From: JANRLJ01 sp034437895
GTDB taxonomy: Bacteria > Chloroflexota > Anaerolineae > Aggregatilineales > Phototrophicaceae
Direction: 5' to 3'
NCBI GenBank assembly: GCA_034437895.1
Contig: DAOTTO010000160.1
Coordinates: 1 to 32,223, forward strand
Length of the DNA: 32,223 nucleotides
Part shown: one piece after another, positions 1-8,301 of the stretch
Layout: each line of letters begins with the position of its first letter
Numbering within the stretch: position 1 is the stretch's first letter
Position numbers and translations under genes: made by a program
The notes under the pieces: generated by a model
Database searches by the model: none
Seen by the model: only the letters and a program-made list of their open reading frames with translations
Told to the model about the DNA's origin: nothing

Positions 1-653
1 GAGATCAAATAGATGCCATAAGCAATATGGCGCGATTCATCCTGCTTGAGCAAATCAATCCCGCGCATCGTCCCCGGCATTAAATGATTATCGCGCAGCG
101 TCGTGTAGTAGCTGTGATAGCCCGTCTCCGCCAGAACGCCTTCGACAATCATGTTATACGTGACGGAGGCAATCACCTGCGCTTCCGGCGATGAATCATA
201 CGCGAGGCGGTCAAGTGCCTGCGGCAGTGCCTCATAAAATACGGCCTTATAGTTCGGCAGATGATAATGGCTCAAATCACCGGAATGACCTACTACTTCG
301 GTCAAAAAGCGGCTAAAAAAATCCGTGTGCTTGGCTTCTTCCCAGAGAAACGTCGTGAGGAACATTTCCTCTTCGATGCGCCCCTCTTTAGCAATCGTCA
401 TCATCAGCGGCAGCAGATCGAGCGTCACGGCTTCCTCCCCTGCTTGGAACTGTGCCGTCAGCCGCAGAATCACATCCTGCTCGTCCGGCGCAAGTTTTTG
501 CCAATCCGCTTTGTCCTGCGTCAGATCAATGTCACTCGGATTCCAGATGCCGTACTTTTTGGCTTTCTCATATAACTTCATCGGCGGAGTATCGCGCCGC
601 AGTCCGCGCACAGTGGTGGCAAACTGTTCATGTGGCTGGAAAGAAATAGTCAT
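1..653 (-). CDS. R2-like ligand-binding oxidase (R2lox), C-terminus beyond window
   Basis: Ferritin-like di-metal carboxylate protein of the ribonucleotide reductase R2 superfamily; 217 residues are visible and the rest runs off the left edge (family about 300 aa). The six metal ligands are all present when aligned from memory to mycobacterial R2lox: E73 in AGEEAVTLDLLP, E106 and H109 in FLWEEAKHTDFF, E171 in YNMIVEG, and E206 and H209 in DESRHIAYG. V76 and Y166 occupy the positions that form the Val-Tyr ether cross-link of R2lox, which separates it from true NrdB/NrdF. Known family members bind a Mn/Fe cofactor and a fatty-acid-like ligand and are thought to be oxidases; the physiological substrate is unknown. 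The ATG at 653 is preceded by AAGGTG at good spacing. No nrdA neighbour is visible, which fits R2lox rather than RNR. Confidence 0.88.
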   Translation of the reverse strand, partial: MTISFQPHEQFATTVRGLRRDTPPMKLYEKAKKYGIWNPSDIDLTQDKADWQKLAPDEQDVILRLTAQFQAGEEAVTLDLLPLMMTIAKEGRIEEEMFLTTFLWEEAKHTDFFSRFLTEVVGHSGDLSHYHLPNYKAVFYEALPQALDRLAYDSSPEAQVIASVTYNMIVEGVLAETGYHSYYTTLRDNHLMPGTMRGIDLLKQDESRHIAYGIYLI

Positions 654-663
654 ATTTCACCTT

Positions 664-700
664 TTAACACAATCCATTTTTCAAGATTATATCGTGTTAA
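664..700. repeat. Inverted repeat TTAACAC/GTGTTAA around the R2lox -10 region
   Basis: TTAACAC at 664-670 and its exact reverse complement GTGTTAA at 694-700 lie 30 bp apart, about three helical turns, and flank the -10 box of the R2lox promoter. The layout suits a dimeric repressor, but seven-base AT-rich arms can arise by chance. Confidence 0.3.
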
Positions 701-714
701 GCCTGCTCTGTCCG
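686..714 (-). promoter_or_regulatory. Sigma-70-like promoter of the R2lox gene
   Basis: Reading leftward, CGGACA (-35, 714-709) and TATAAT (-10, 691-686) are separated by 17 bp. The -10 matches consensus fully and the -35 in four of six positions. The predicted transcription start is about 25-30 bases before the ATG at 653. Confidence 0.6.
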
Positions 715-824
715 CACTTCCTGACGATTGACCTCCGCCCATCCCACGAACAGCAAGCGCTTATAAAAATCCTTTTACATTTCACACCATACGAAGGACA
801 TCAACAACATTAGGTTAAATCATC

Positions 825-1643
825 ATGGCTCTCTCATCGCTCAAACGACGCGACTTTCTAAAACTGCTTGCAGTTAGCGGGATAGTCTTCACTACTCAGG
901 CGCTGCCCTTCCAAGCTGCCCTAGCAGACGAAGCGATCCCTATGCCAACATCGCTCATGCTCCACAGTCGTCACCATCGCATCTTTCCGCAAATTCTGGA
1001 TTATCTAACCGAGGAAGGTTATATAGGCATTACCTATAGAGATTTAGAAAATGCCTTATTTGGGCGATTTAGCTTGCCGGAAAAGCCGATCTTGATCTCC
1101 ATTGATGATCTGTGTATGGCACAGGGCAATCCGAGTTTTGAGCATTTTGCCAGCATGAAAAACACGCTCGTTAATTATGGCTTCCGAGGCACATTCGGCA
1201 TCATCACGCGCCCCGATTGTCCACAAGATGACTCGCGATGGGCAGAAATTACAACATGGCTGAGGGACGGTATCGCGCTAGAAAGCCACACGGCCTATCA
1301 CTCCAATCTGGATAACCCGAATTTTGATGATGATGATTACATTGCTGAAATCGTCACTTCGGCACAGACCATTCATGAGCGGACAGGCTCGGACGTAAGG
1401 GCGCTCATCACACCTTATGGAAGCGGATACAATTATCAGAGTGACCGGGTTAATCCTTGGGTGATGGCAGCGTGTCGTCATGCCGGATTACGCTTCATCG
1501 TCGGCATTTCAGAAGGGAGAGAAGCCCTTGCAATGCGTCCTCGTCCTCGCGACGTTTTCTATGTCGGGCGCATCCAACCTTGGGGCGAAAACGAGGTTGT
1601 TATTGCCGATTCTATCCAGCAAATTGGAGAGTGGTACGGATGA
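825..1643 (+). CDS. Tat-exported polysaccharide deacetylase family protein (NodB fold, CE4-like)
   Basis: 272 aa. The N-terminus is a twin-arginine signal: KRRDFLK at 7-13, a hydrophobic stretch, and an A-L-A cleavage site ending near residue 34. The rest fits a short NodB homology domain. The metal/catalytic Asp pair is in SIDD (94-95), the HxxxH metal motif is HTAYH (155-159), and a TPYG segment (196-199) stands where CE4 enzymes have RPPY. Such enzymes remove N- or O-acetyl groups from cell-wall or extracellular polysaccharides. The Arg that usually precedes the PY motif is replaced by Thr, so the substrate class is uncertain. Export by Tat suggests folding, perhaps with metal, before transport. 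The gene is divergent from R2lox; a convincing promoter was not found. Ribosome binding before the ATG is weak. Confidence 0.75.
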   Translation: MALSSLKRRDFLKLLAVSGIVFTTQALPFQAALADEAIPMPTSLMLHSRHHRIFPQILDYLTEEGYIGITYRDLENALFGRFSLPEKPILISIDDLCMAQGNPSFEHFASMKNTLVNYGFRGTFGIITRPDCPQDDSRWAEITTWLRDGIALESHTAYHSNLDNPNFDDDDYIAEIVTSAQTIHERTGSDVRALITPYGSGYNYQSDRVNPWVMAACRHAGLRFIVGISEGREALAMRPRPRDVFYVGRIQPWGENEVVIADSIQQIGEWYG

Positions 1644-1651
1644 ATCCAACG

Positions 1652-1680
1652 CTGGCAGATGGCGAAAAATATGCTATAAT
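1652..1680 (+). promoter_or_regulatory. uvrB promoter with extended -10
   Basis: CTGGCA (1652-1657), a 17-bp spacer and TATAAT (1675-1680) preceded by TG one base upstream (TGCTATAAT). The -10 is perfect and extended; the -35 matches four of six. It starts just after the deacetylase stop codon, so uvrB can be transcribed independently of the upstream gene. Confidence 0.65.
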
Positions 1681-1723
1681 GTTCTATCCCCATCCGAACT
1701 GATGTTCCGATTAAGGAGTCTCG

Positions 1724-3742
1724 ATGCCCCCTTTTCAAATCGCATCCGATTTCAAGCCCACTGGCGACCAACCCAAGGCAATTAAGGGCTTGGTCGAAGG
1801 TCTTCATAACGGCCTAAAATATCAAACCTTGCTCGGTGCCACTGGCACAGGCAAAACTTATTCGGCGGCAATGGTCGTGCAAGAGGTACAAAAGCCCACG
1901 CTTGTCCTCGCGCATAATAAGACCCTCGCCGCACAGCTTTATGCCGAATTTAAAGAATTCTTCCCGAACAACGCCGTCGAATACTTCGTCAGCTATTATG
2001 ATTACTATCAGCCAGAAGCCTACGTCCCGCGTTTTGATCTGCATATCGACAAACAAACACAGATTAACGAGACGATTGACCGCTTGCGGCTGGCATCAAC
2101 GGCTTCGCTGCTCTCGCGGCGCGATGTGCTGATTGTGGCTTCTGTTTCGTGCATTTACGGTGTGGGCGACCCACAAGCATGGGCGAAGGCACAAGTAGAA
2201 CTCAGCGTAGGCAGCACAACGCTGCGGCGAGACATCATCCTCCGCAAATTGGTGACGATTCAATACAGCCGCAACGACATGGATTTACATCGTGGTACAT
2301 TTCGCGTGCGCGGCGACACACTGGAAATCTATCCGGGCTATTCGGAGATCGCCTACCGCATAGCCATGTTCGGCGATGAGATCGAGCGTATTAGCGAATT
2401 CGACCCGCTGACCGGCGAAGTTTACGCCGAACATCCCAGCGTAACTATCTTCCCGACTAAGCAGTTCATTGCGGATGATGATAAGACTAAGCAAGCCGTC
2501 CACGACATCGAACAGGAATTGGAAGAACAAATCACCTTCTTCAAGCACGAGGGCAAGCTGGTAGAAGCGCAGCGCATCGAACAGCGCACGCGCTACGATA
2601 TTGAAATGATTCGTGAGGTCGGTTATGCGTCCGGCATCGAAAATTATTCACGCCATCTCGATCAACGCCCACCCGGCAGCCCACCGCACACGTTAATTGA
2701 TTACTTCCCAGATGATTTTCTGCTCGTAATTGACGAAAGCCACATGACCATTCCGCAGATTCGCGGCATGTATAACGGGGATCGTCAGCGCAAGATGAAT
2801 CTTGTAGATTATGGTTTTCGCCTGCCAAGTGCGTTAGATAATCGACCCCTTAAATTTGAAGAATTTGAGGAACGGATTAATCAGGCCATCTTCACCAGCG
2901 CGACCCCTGGCCCCTACGAAGGCACAGTCAATCAAGCCGTCGTCCAGCAGATCATCCGCCCGACGGGTGTGCTTGATCCGATTACGTCAGTGCGTCCGAT
3001 TGAAGGGCAGATTGATGATTTGCTGCAAGAAGTTGCCCTGCGTGTGAAGAAAGGCCAACGCACCATCATCACCACACTCACGCAGCGTATGTCAGAAGAA
3101 TTAGCGGGTTATCTCAACGAATCGGGAATCAAAGCACAGTATCTCCATGCCGAAATTGAAACGCTAGAACGGGTTGAAATCCTGCGGGATTTGCGATTGG
3201 GTGTCTATGATGTCATCGTCGGCATTAACCTGCTGCGTGAAGGGATCGACTTACCGGAAGTGTCGCTTGTCGCCATTCTGGACGCGGATAAGGAAGGCTT
3301 TTTGCGCTCAGAGCAAGCACTCATCCAAATTATAGGACGCGCAGCCCGACACATTGAGGGCTTAGTCATTCTCTATGCCAATCGCATCACGGACTCAATG
3401 CAACGCGCACTAGACGAGACAGAACGCCGCCGCAATATTCAGCGCACCTATAACGAAGAACACGGCATCGTCCCGGCGAGCATTATCAAACAGATACGCG
3501 ACCTGACGGATCGTGTCAAGACGATGGTGAGTGAAGAAGGCGAGGCGGAAGGTGAAGGGCTTGATCTCGTCGCTATGCCCGTGTCTGAATTGCAACAGAT
3601 GATTAAAGAGTTGGAAAAAGAGATGAAGAAGGCCGCACAGTCGCTTGAATTCGAGAAGGCGGCTGCCCTACGCGACCAAATCTTTGACTTGCGCGGCGCA
3701 CTCGCGGAAAAAGACCCGGAAAGTACACTGACGTTTGGCTAA
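1724..3742 (+). CDS. uvrB: UvrABC excinuclease subunit B
   Basis: 672 aa, the usual family length. UvrB is the helicase-like damage-verifying subunit of nucleotide excision repair; it is loaded by UvrA and then recruits UvrC. Walker A is GATGTGKT at 38-45. The beta-hairpin segment YYDYYQPEAYVP that clamps one DNA strand, the DESH motif, the helicase motif VI region (QIIGRAARH) and a C-terminal UVR domain (ELEKEMKKAAQSLEFEKAA, which contacts UvrC) are all present in the expected order. The ATG at 1724 is preceded by AAGGAG at ideal spacing. The stop codon overlaps that of the converging GT87 gene by four bases. No uvrA or uvrC is in the window. Confidence 0.98.
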   Translation: MPPFQIASDFKPTGDQPKAIKGLVEGLHNGLKYQTLLGATGTGKTYSAAMVVQEVQKPTLVLAHNKTLAAQLYAEFKEFFPNNAVEYFVSYYDYYQPEAYVPRFDLHIDKQTQINETIDRLRLASTASLLSRRDVLIVASVSCIYGVGDPQAWAKAQVELSVGSTTLRRDIILRKLVTIQYSRNDMDLHRGTFRVRGDTLEIYPGYSEIAYRIAMFGDEIERISEFDPLTGEVYAEHPSVTIFPTKQFIADDDKTKQAVHDIEQELEEQITFFKHEGKLVEAQRIEQRTRYDIEMIREVGYASGIENYSRHLDQRPPGSPPHTLIDYFPDDFLLVIDESHMTIPQIRGMYNGDRQRKMNLVDYGFRLPSALDNRPLKFEEFEERINQAIFTSATPGPYEGTVNQAVVQQIIRPTGVLDPITSVRPIEGQIDDLLQEVALRVKKGQRTIITTLTQRMSEELAGYLNESGIKAQYLHAEIETLERVEILRDLRLGVYDVIVGINLLREGIDLPEVSLVAILDADKEGFLRSEQALIQIIGRAARHIEGLVILYANRITDSMQRALDETERRRNIQRTYNEEHGIVPASIIKQIRDLTDRVKTMVSEEGEAEGEGLDLVAMPVSELQQMIKELEKEMKKAAQSLEFEKAAALRDQIFDLRGALAEKDPESTLTFG

Positions 3743-4950
3743 CCCGATAAAGCTTTTTCGTCAAGCGTTTTAGAAAGAACAGAGGCGGGAGAAACGGACA
3801 AATTCCGCCCCCGCCTCTGTTTTGTATAGAGCCACCACGCAACTCCCAGCGCCAAGACCACCGGGTAGAATATTTGATCCACCCGCCACCACCCCATCAA
3901 GAAGAATACCCAAGATGAAGCGATGAGCAGCCAAACAGAAGCTTGGAATACACTACGCCGCAAGACATAAGCCAACAGCATAAAAACGGGTAGCGCATAA
4001 ACTAGTGTATAGGGGTTCGTTTGTGGGAATAAGACCAATATAGGTAGGATAATCATCGCGCTCGCCCACAAAACAAATTCTTGAGGTTCATCAGGCAGCA
4101 GCTTCCAAATCCTTATGAATATCCAAGCAGTCCATCCCAGAAAACCAACTGTTAATACAATAGCACCCGCAGGACCTAAATCAAGCGGCAGCCATGAAGT
4201 TTTACGGTTGATGTCTGCGTAGTCACGTAAGTGATTAACAAATTGGAGTTCCCAATTCCCGATAAACACATGCGTTCCCAGCCAGATGATCGCCATTAAA
4301 CCGACCCAAATCGGGATAACACGCCGCTGCCCTATAAGGAAGGCTATACCGCATAAACCCAACGCAATTAGTCCACCGTCAGGCCGGATTGTCATTCCCG
4401 CCAAACAAAATGCTGTCAGCCAAACACGCTGATTTCGTAATCCCCAAATTGCACCCACCATACAAAGCAGCACAAAACCTGTGAACTGACCGAGAGTAAT
4501 GGTCATCATCGTATAGCGAAACCCCAAGACAATACTGAAAGTAAGCGCCAAAAGCTGTAGTGGTAATAAACGCCAACGCAGCACTACAAGTCCATACAAA
4601 ACGGGAAACGCCAAAAAAAATAGCAGATTAAGGAGCATCCAAAGCGAAACGGAGGCTTCATACGGCAAAAGCCAGATAGGTAGAAGCACAAAACAAAGAT
4701 GAGGCGGGTAAGAAAATCCCCATTTTTCGCCGATACGAACAAACGCATCAATCTCCGCATCCACTTTTTGGCTGTAGGGGCTGTCTCCCCGAAAGAATCC
4801 CTGACAGCCCACATAGCGCGGCATCACATCATTCATCGCCATATTCTGAACGACGACCAAGTCAATCCCCCAACTCCCTATAATAATAAGCAGGAAACCG
4901 AGCAGGATGATTGTGGTACGTTTTAGGGTGAAAAAGTTTAAAATCGCCAT
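3739..4950 (-). CDS. GT87-type (DUF2029-like) polyprenyl-phosphate-dependent membrane glycosyltransferase
   Basis: 403 aa integral membrane protein with roughly ten hydrophobic helices. After the first helix comes the typical loop of this family: an acidic residue in MNDVMPRY, then FFRGDSPYS, then GFSYPPH followed by LLPIWLLPYEAS. This pattern (Asp, later G-D-x-PY, later F-x-YPP) is that of GT87 mannosyltransferases such as actinobacterial PimE/DUF2029 proteins, which move a sugar from a lipid-phosphate donor onto an acceptor at the outer face of the membrane. Donor and acceptor cannot be read from sequence. It begins 8 bases after the M29 aminopeptidase stop, so it is probably the last gene of the tpx operon. 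The last 80 or so bases of coding sequence also contain the uvrB terminator hairpin on the other strand. Confidence 0.72.
   Translation of the reverse strand: MAILNFFTLKRTTIILLGFLLIIIGSWGIDLVVVQNMAMNDVMPRYVGCQGFFRGDSPYSQKVDAEIDAFVRIGEKWGFSYPPHLCFVLLPIWLLPYEASVSLWMLLNLLFFLAFPVLYGLVVLRWRLLPLQLLALTFSIVLGFRYTMMTITLGQFTGFVLLCMVGAIWGLRNQRVWLTAFCLAGMTIRPDGGLIALGLCGIAFLIGQRRVIPIWVGLMAIIWLGTHVFIGNWELQFVNHLRDYADINRKTSWLPLDLGPAGAIVLTVGFLGWTAWIFIRIWKLLPDEPQEFVLWASAMIILPILVLFPQTNPYTLVYALPVFMLLAYVLRRSVFQASVWLLIASSWVFFLMGWWRVDQIFYPVVLALGVAWWLYTKQRRGRNLSVSPASVLSKTLDEKALSG
3778..3824 (+). terminator. Intrinsic terminator of uvrB, inside the opposing gene
   Basis: AACAGAGGCGG (3778-3788) pairs perfectly with CCGCCTCTGTT (3811-3821), with one further G-C pair, and is followed on the + strand by TTTGTAT. 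The stem lies 36 bases after the uvrB stop but within the 3' coding part of the leftward GT87 gene. On the minus strand the sequence after the stem is a poorer U-tract. Confidence 0.7.
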
Positions 4951-4958
4951 AAAGACAA

Positions 4959-6062
4959 TTAAACCATGAACTCGCCGTTTTTGTACAACAATTCTCCATC
5001 AACGAGGATTTCACTGTCATTCCGCATGTCGCAGATCATATCCCAGTGAACGGCGCTTTTATTCTTGCTGCCTGTATCGGGATAGCCCGCACCGATGGCA
5101 GTGTGAATCGTCCCACCGATTTTTTCATCAAACAGAATATTGCCTGTGAACTTATTGATCCCGAAGTTCGTCCCGATGGCAAACTCGCCCAAATAACGTG
5201 ATCCTGCATCCGTGTTCAACTGCGCTTGGAGCAGCTCATCATTTTGTTCGGCTTTCGCTTCAACTACTTTTCCGTCTTTAAAGCGCAGTTCAATGCCAGA
5301 AACCGCCCGTCCACCTACAATTGATGGATAAGTATAGCGAATCCAGCCGTTGACCGACTCTTCGACTGGTCCCGTGAAGATTTCACCGTCCGGCATATTG
5401 CGACTGCCATCGGCATTAATAAACGTCCGGCCTTCGATGGAAAGCTGTAAATCGACATTCGGCCCCTGCAATTTGACGTGCTTTTTCCCTTTAAGCCACG
5501 CGACCTTGCTTTCTTGCACGGCGGAAACCTTGCGCCATTCCGCGACAGGATCGTCTTTATCGCAGTAAGTGGCGTTGAAGACAAAATCCTCATATTCCTC
5601 AAGGCTCATATTGGCTTCCTGAGCGCTGGCTTCATTTGGGAACCATGTCACCACCCATTTAAATTTTCCTTCAGAAGCCCGATTCATGCGTGTTTCTAGC
5701 CAACTCCGGCGGGAGGACGCTATTTTCTGTGTCTGCTTAGCATCAATCGTAGACATGGCGCGTGTATTGCTGTTCCCGCCAATGCGAATATACACATCGG
5801 CCTGTTCATAGTAGAGCGTTTGCGATGGGTCAAGCCAACTAATTTGGTCGTCGTTAGCCTCGCGCATAAACCCACGACTCATCTGCTCATCACTCATAAA
5901 AAGCGTGGGATTTCCACCCGCTTTAACGACAGCTTTATACACTTCGCGTAACGCAGGCAAAGCGACGACATCACCCAAAATTCCCACCCACTCACCCGGT
6001 TGGACGCTGGTAGAATAATTGACCAGCACATCTGCCAGCCGTTGTAATCGCATATCGGTCAT
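4959..6062 (-). CDS. M29-family metalloaminopeptidase (AmpS/AmpT-like)
   Basis: 367 aa, slightly shorter than the usual 400-410 aa. M29 enzymes are co-catalytic two-metal (Zn, Co or Mn) aminopeptidases that release N-terminal residues from peptides in the cytoplasm. The conserved ligand series can be read in order: E227 (MPDGEIFTGP), E293 (YLGEFAIGTN), H320 (GGTIHTAIGAG), Y327, H339 and D341 (SAVHWDMICD). The N-terminal half (LADVLVNYSTSVQPGEWVGI) is the typical family opening. It lies 14 bases downstream of tpx with a GGACG ribosome site before ATG, and 8 bases upstream of the GT87 gene, so the three are likely co-transcribed. Confidence 0.9.
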   Translation of the reverse strand: MTDMRLQRLADVLVNYSTSVQPGEWVGILGDVVALPALREVYKAVVKAGGNPTLFMSDEQMSRGFMREANDDQISWLDPSQTLYYEQADVYIRIGGNSNTRAMSTIDAKQTQKIASSRRSWLETRMNRASEGKFKWVVTWFPNEASAQEANMSLEEYEDFVFNATYCDKDDPVAEWRKVSAVQESKVAWLKGKKHVKLQGPNVDLQLSIEGRTFINADGSRNMPDGEIFTGPVEESVNGWIRYTYPSIVGGRAVSGIELRFKDGKVVEAKAEQNDELLQAQLNTDAGSRYLGEFAIGTNFGINKFTGNILFDEKIGGTIHTAIGAGYPDTGSKNKSAVHWDMICDMRNDSEILVDGELLYKNGEFMV

Positions 6063-6076
6063 ATTTCGTCCTTAAG

Positions 6077-6589
6077 TTATATAAGTTCATGCGCTTTACT
6101 CAGCGCCGCATCGAAATTCACTTCGTTGCCCATGTCCGGCACATATTCTACATACTGGATGATGTTCTGCTTATCGACGACAAACACCGCCCGCTGGCAG
6201 ATACGCCAATCGGTATCGTGAACGCCATAATCGTCAGCAAATTTCATGTCAACGGAAGTTGAAAGGGTAAACGTTTTGTCGATGCCCTCATTGGCGCAAT
6301 AGCGCCCTAAAGCAAAAGGTAAATCGGCGCTGACTGTCACAATGACAATATCATCGCCTAAATCAGCGGCTTCTTTATTAAAACGATGGGTCTGTGCGGA
6401 GCAAACGCCCGTATCGACAGACGGAATACAGCTTAAGATTTTGACTTTCCCCTCATAGTTCGCCAATGTACGTTGTGAGTAGCGCGGCGTTAACAACACA
6501 AAGTCTGGTGCAGGCGACCCAACTTGCAGCATAGCGCCTTGCACAGGATGTTCACTATCACCGACTTTCATTCCGAGACGGTTTGCCAT
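6077..6589 (-). CDS. tpx: Thiol peroxidase Tpx (atypical 2-Cys peroxiredoxin)
   Basis: 170 aa, standard length. Tpx reduces hydrogen peroxide and alkyl hydroperoxides using thioredoxin. The peroxidatic cysteine is C63 in PSVDTGVCSAQTHRFN, with the conserved Thr at 60. The resolving cysteine is C98 in SADLPFALGRYC, the arrangement that defines Tpx rather than AhpC or BCP. An additional Cys (C54) precedes the active-site loop and is not part of the usual catalytic pair. First gene of a probable tpx-M29-GT87 operon, with a promoter just upstream. Confidence 0.95.
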   Translation of the reverse strand: MANRLGMKVGDSEHPVQGAMLQVGSPAPDFVLLTPRYSQRTLANYEGKVKILSCIPSVDTGVCSAQTHRFNKEAADLGDDIVIVTVSADLPFALGRYCANEGIDKTFTLSTSVDMKFADDYGVHDTDWRICQRAVFVVDKQNIIQYVEYVPDMGNEVNFDAALSKAHELI

Positions 6590-6631
6590 TTTCTTACAAC
6601 CTTTGAATTTTACTGTAAATCTAAGATCATG

Positions 6632-6659
6632 ATTCTACTGAGGAATACTCGCTTATCAA
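6632..6659 (-). promoter_or_regulatory. Promoter of the tpx operon
   Basis: Reading leftward: TTGATA (-35, 6659-6654), a 16-bp spacer, TAGAAT (-10, 6637-6632). Each box differs from sigma-70 consensus at one position. The -10 is about 43 bases before the tpx ATG. I see no terminator between the amidohydrolase gene and this promoter. Confidence 0.6.
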
Positions 6660-6686
6660 ACATTCTTTAACAGACTCTAAGGTGAC

Positions 6687-8291
6687 TTACACCCCCTCAA
6701 AACGCCATTGCCCATCGACCATCGTCGCCATAACTTGGACATCAAGAATTTCATCGGGTGCAATCGTATAAAGGTCACGATCAAGCACAACTAAGTCAGC
6801 AAGGTAGCCGGGTGCAAGTTTACCGAGCCGATTTTCCATACCCGCCGCATAAGCAGGCCCTTGTGTAAAGCCACGCAGCGCTTCGTCAATCGTCAGCCTT
6901 GCATCGGGATACCATCCCTCTTTACTCGGTGTCCCATCGGGACGGCGGCGGGTGACAGCCGCGTAAATCCCACCTAACGGCTCAAAAGGATCAATCGGCG
7001 AATCCGACCCGAAAGCGACTACCACGCCTTGATCGATCTGTAAGCGGGCATTATAGGCATATTGACTCCGTGCGCCCCAATAGCGATCTGCCATATCATA
7101 ATCTGAGGTCGCATGAATCGGCTGCATCGACGCAATAATGTTGAGCTCCGCCAAGCGATGCGAATCGTCAGGGTGAATGATTTGCACATGCTCCATGCGA
7201 TGGCGGCGGGTATTTCTCGGTTCGCCTCGTGCTGCTTCTTCTTTACGGACAGATTCGTATACATTCAAGACACGCCGCACCGCACAATCACCAATGGCGT
7301 GGATCGTCGCAGGCAAACCGGCAGCACTCGCCTTACTCACCAGTTCGCGCATTTCATCTTCTTCTGTGACGGAAATGCCAAAGTTTTGCGGTTCGTTCTC
7401 GTAAGCATCCAGCATCAAAGCCGTGCGCGGCCCCAAAGCCCCATCCGCGAAGATTTTTAGTCCGCCGATGCGAATCCAATCATCGCCGAATCCCCGACGC
7501 AATCCGAGCATGAGGGCATGGTCAATCCACTCTTTATTGATATTTTTGACAACGCGCATATCTAAGCCGCCGCGCTCGCGGAGAAGCTGCAATGCGCGTA
7601 AACAATTCTGGCTGTCAAAATCGTGAAAGCCCGTTAAGCCGGAAGCTAAAGCCAATTTTTGCGCGGCTGCCATCTGGTCGGCTGTTTGCTCTAATGAAGG
7701 GGAAGGCACATGGCGCGAAACCAACATAATCGCGGTCTCAAAGAAAAGGCCATCCGGCTGTCCACTTGCATCGCGGCTGATCTGTCCCCCTTCAGGATCA
7801 AGGGTTTCAGCCGTAATTCCTGCTAATTGCATTGCACGGGTGTTTATCCAAGCCGCATGACCACTTTTCGCCCGTAGGTAAATGGGATGATCGGGTGCAA
7901 CAGTATCGAGATCAGCCGCAGTCGGAAACGCGCCATCAGGCCAATAGGCTTGCGCCCAACCGTGACCCGTAATCCACTCCCCTGTCGGAGTCGTCGCCAC
8001 ACGTTCCGCGACCCGTTCTAAAGCCACTGCTTTGCTCGGCACTTCAAATACATCGACATCCTGCAAGGCGCGTGCCGTCCACTGCCAATGAATATGGGCA
8101 TCCGTTAAACCGGGGATAATGGTGCGCCCTTCTAAATTTTGGCGAATGGTTCCGGCGGTTGCCAGCGCCAGGATATCGTCGTCGCTTCCTGTTGCCATCA
8201 CGCGCCCATTGGTGATTGCCAAAGCGCTCACTCGCCGTACATCTTCCGCGAGTGTGATGATATTGCCGTTGTATAAAATTCTTTCAATCAT
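6687..8291 (-). CDS. YtcJ-type amidohydrolase
   Basis: 534 aa metal-dependent hydrolase of the amidohydrolase superfamily (YtcJ/LAF3 branch). Visible active-site elements: HxH in GLTDAHIHWQW (H66, H68), the Lys likely to be carboxylated and bridge the metals in GGLKIFADGALG (K279), His in TIHAIGDCAVRRVL (H331), His in RMEHVQ (H368) and the catalytic Asp in FGSDSPIDPFEPLGG (D430). A short N-terminal beta-sandwich strand set (MIERILYNGNIITL) and its C-terminal return (LADLVVLDRDLYTI) flank the TIM barrel. Family members hydrolyse amide or imide bonds in small molecules; the substrate is not predictable. It starts 10 bases after the PfkB-type kinase and is the last gene of the long leftward run from rpmH. 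Confidence 0.88.
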   Translation of the reverse strand: MIERILYNGNIITLAEDVRRVSALAITNGRVMATGSDDDILALATAGTIRQNLEGRTIIPGLTDAHIHWQWTARALQDVDVFEVPSKAVALERVAERVATTPTGEWITGHGWAQAYWPDGAFPTAADLDTVAPDHPIYLRAKSGHAAWINTRAMQLAGITAETLDPEGGQISRDASGQPDGLFFETAIMLVSRHVPSPSLEQTADQMAAAQKLALASGLTGFHDFDSQNCLRALQLLRERGGLDMRVVKNINKEWIDHALMLGLRRGFGDDWIRIGGLKIFADGALGPRTALMLDAYENEPQNFGISVTEEDEMRELVSKASAAGLPATIHAIGDCAVRRVLNVYESVRKEEAARGEPRNTRRHRMEHVQIIHPDDSHRLAELNIIASMQPIHATSDYDMADRYWGARSQYAYNARLQIDQGVVVAFGSDSPIDPFEPLGGIYAAVTRRRPDGTPSKEGWYPDARLTIDEALRGFTQGPAYAAGMENRLGKLAPGYLADLVVLDRDLYTIAPDEILDVQVMATMVDGQWRFEGV

Positions 8292-8301
8292 CGTTCTTTT
8301 A

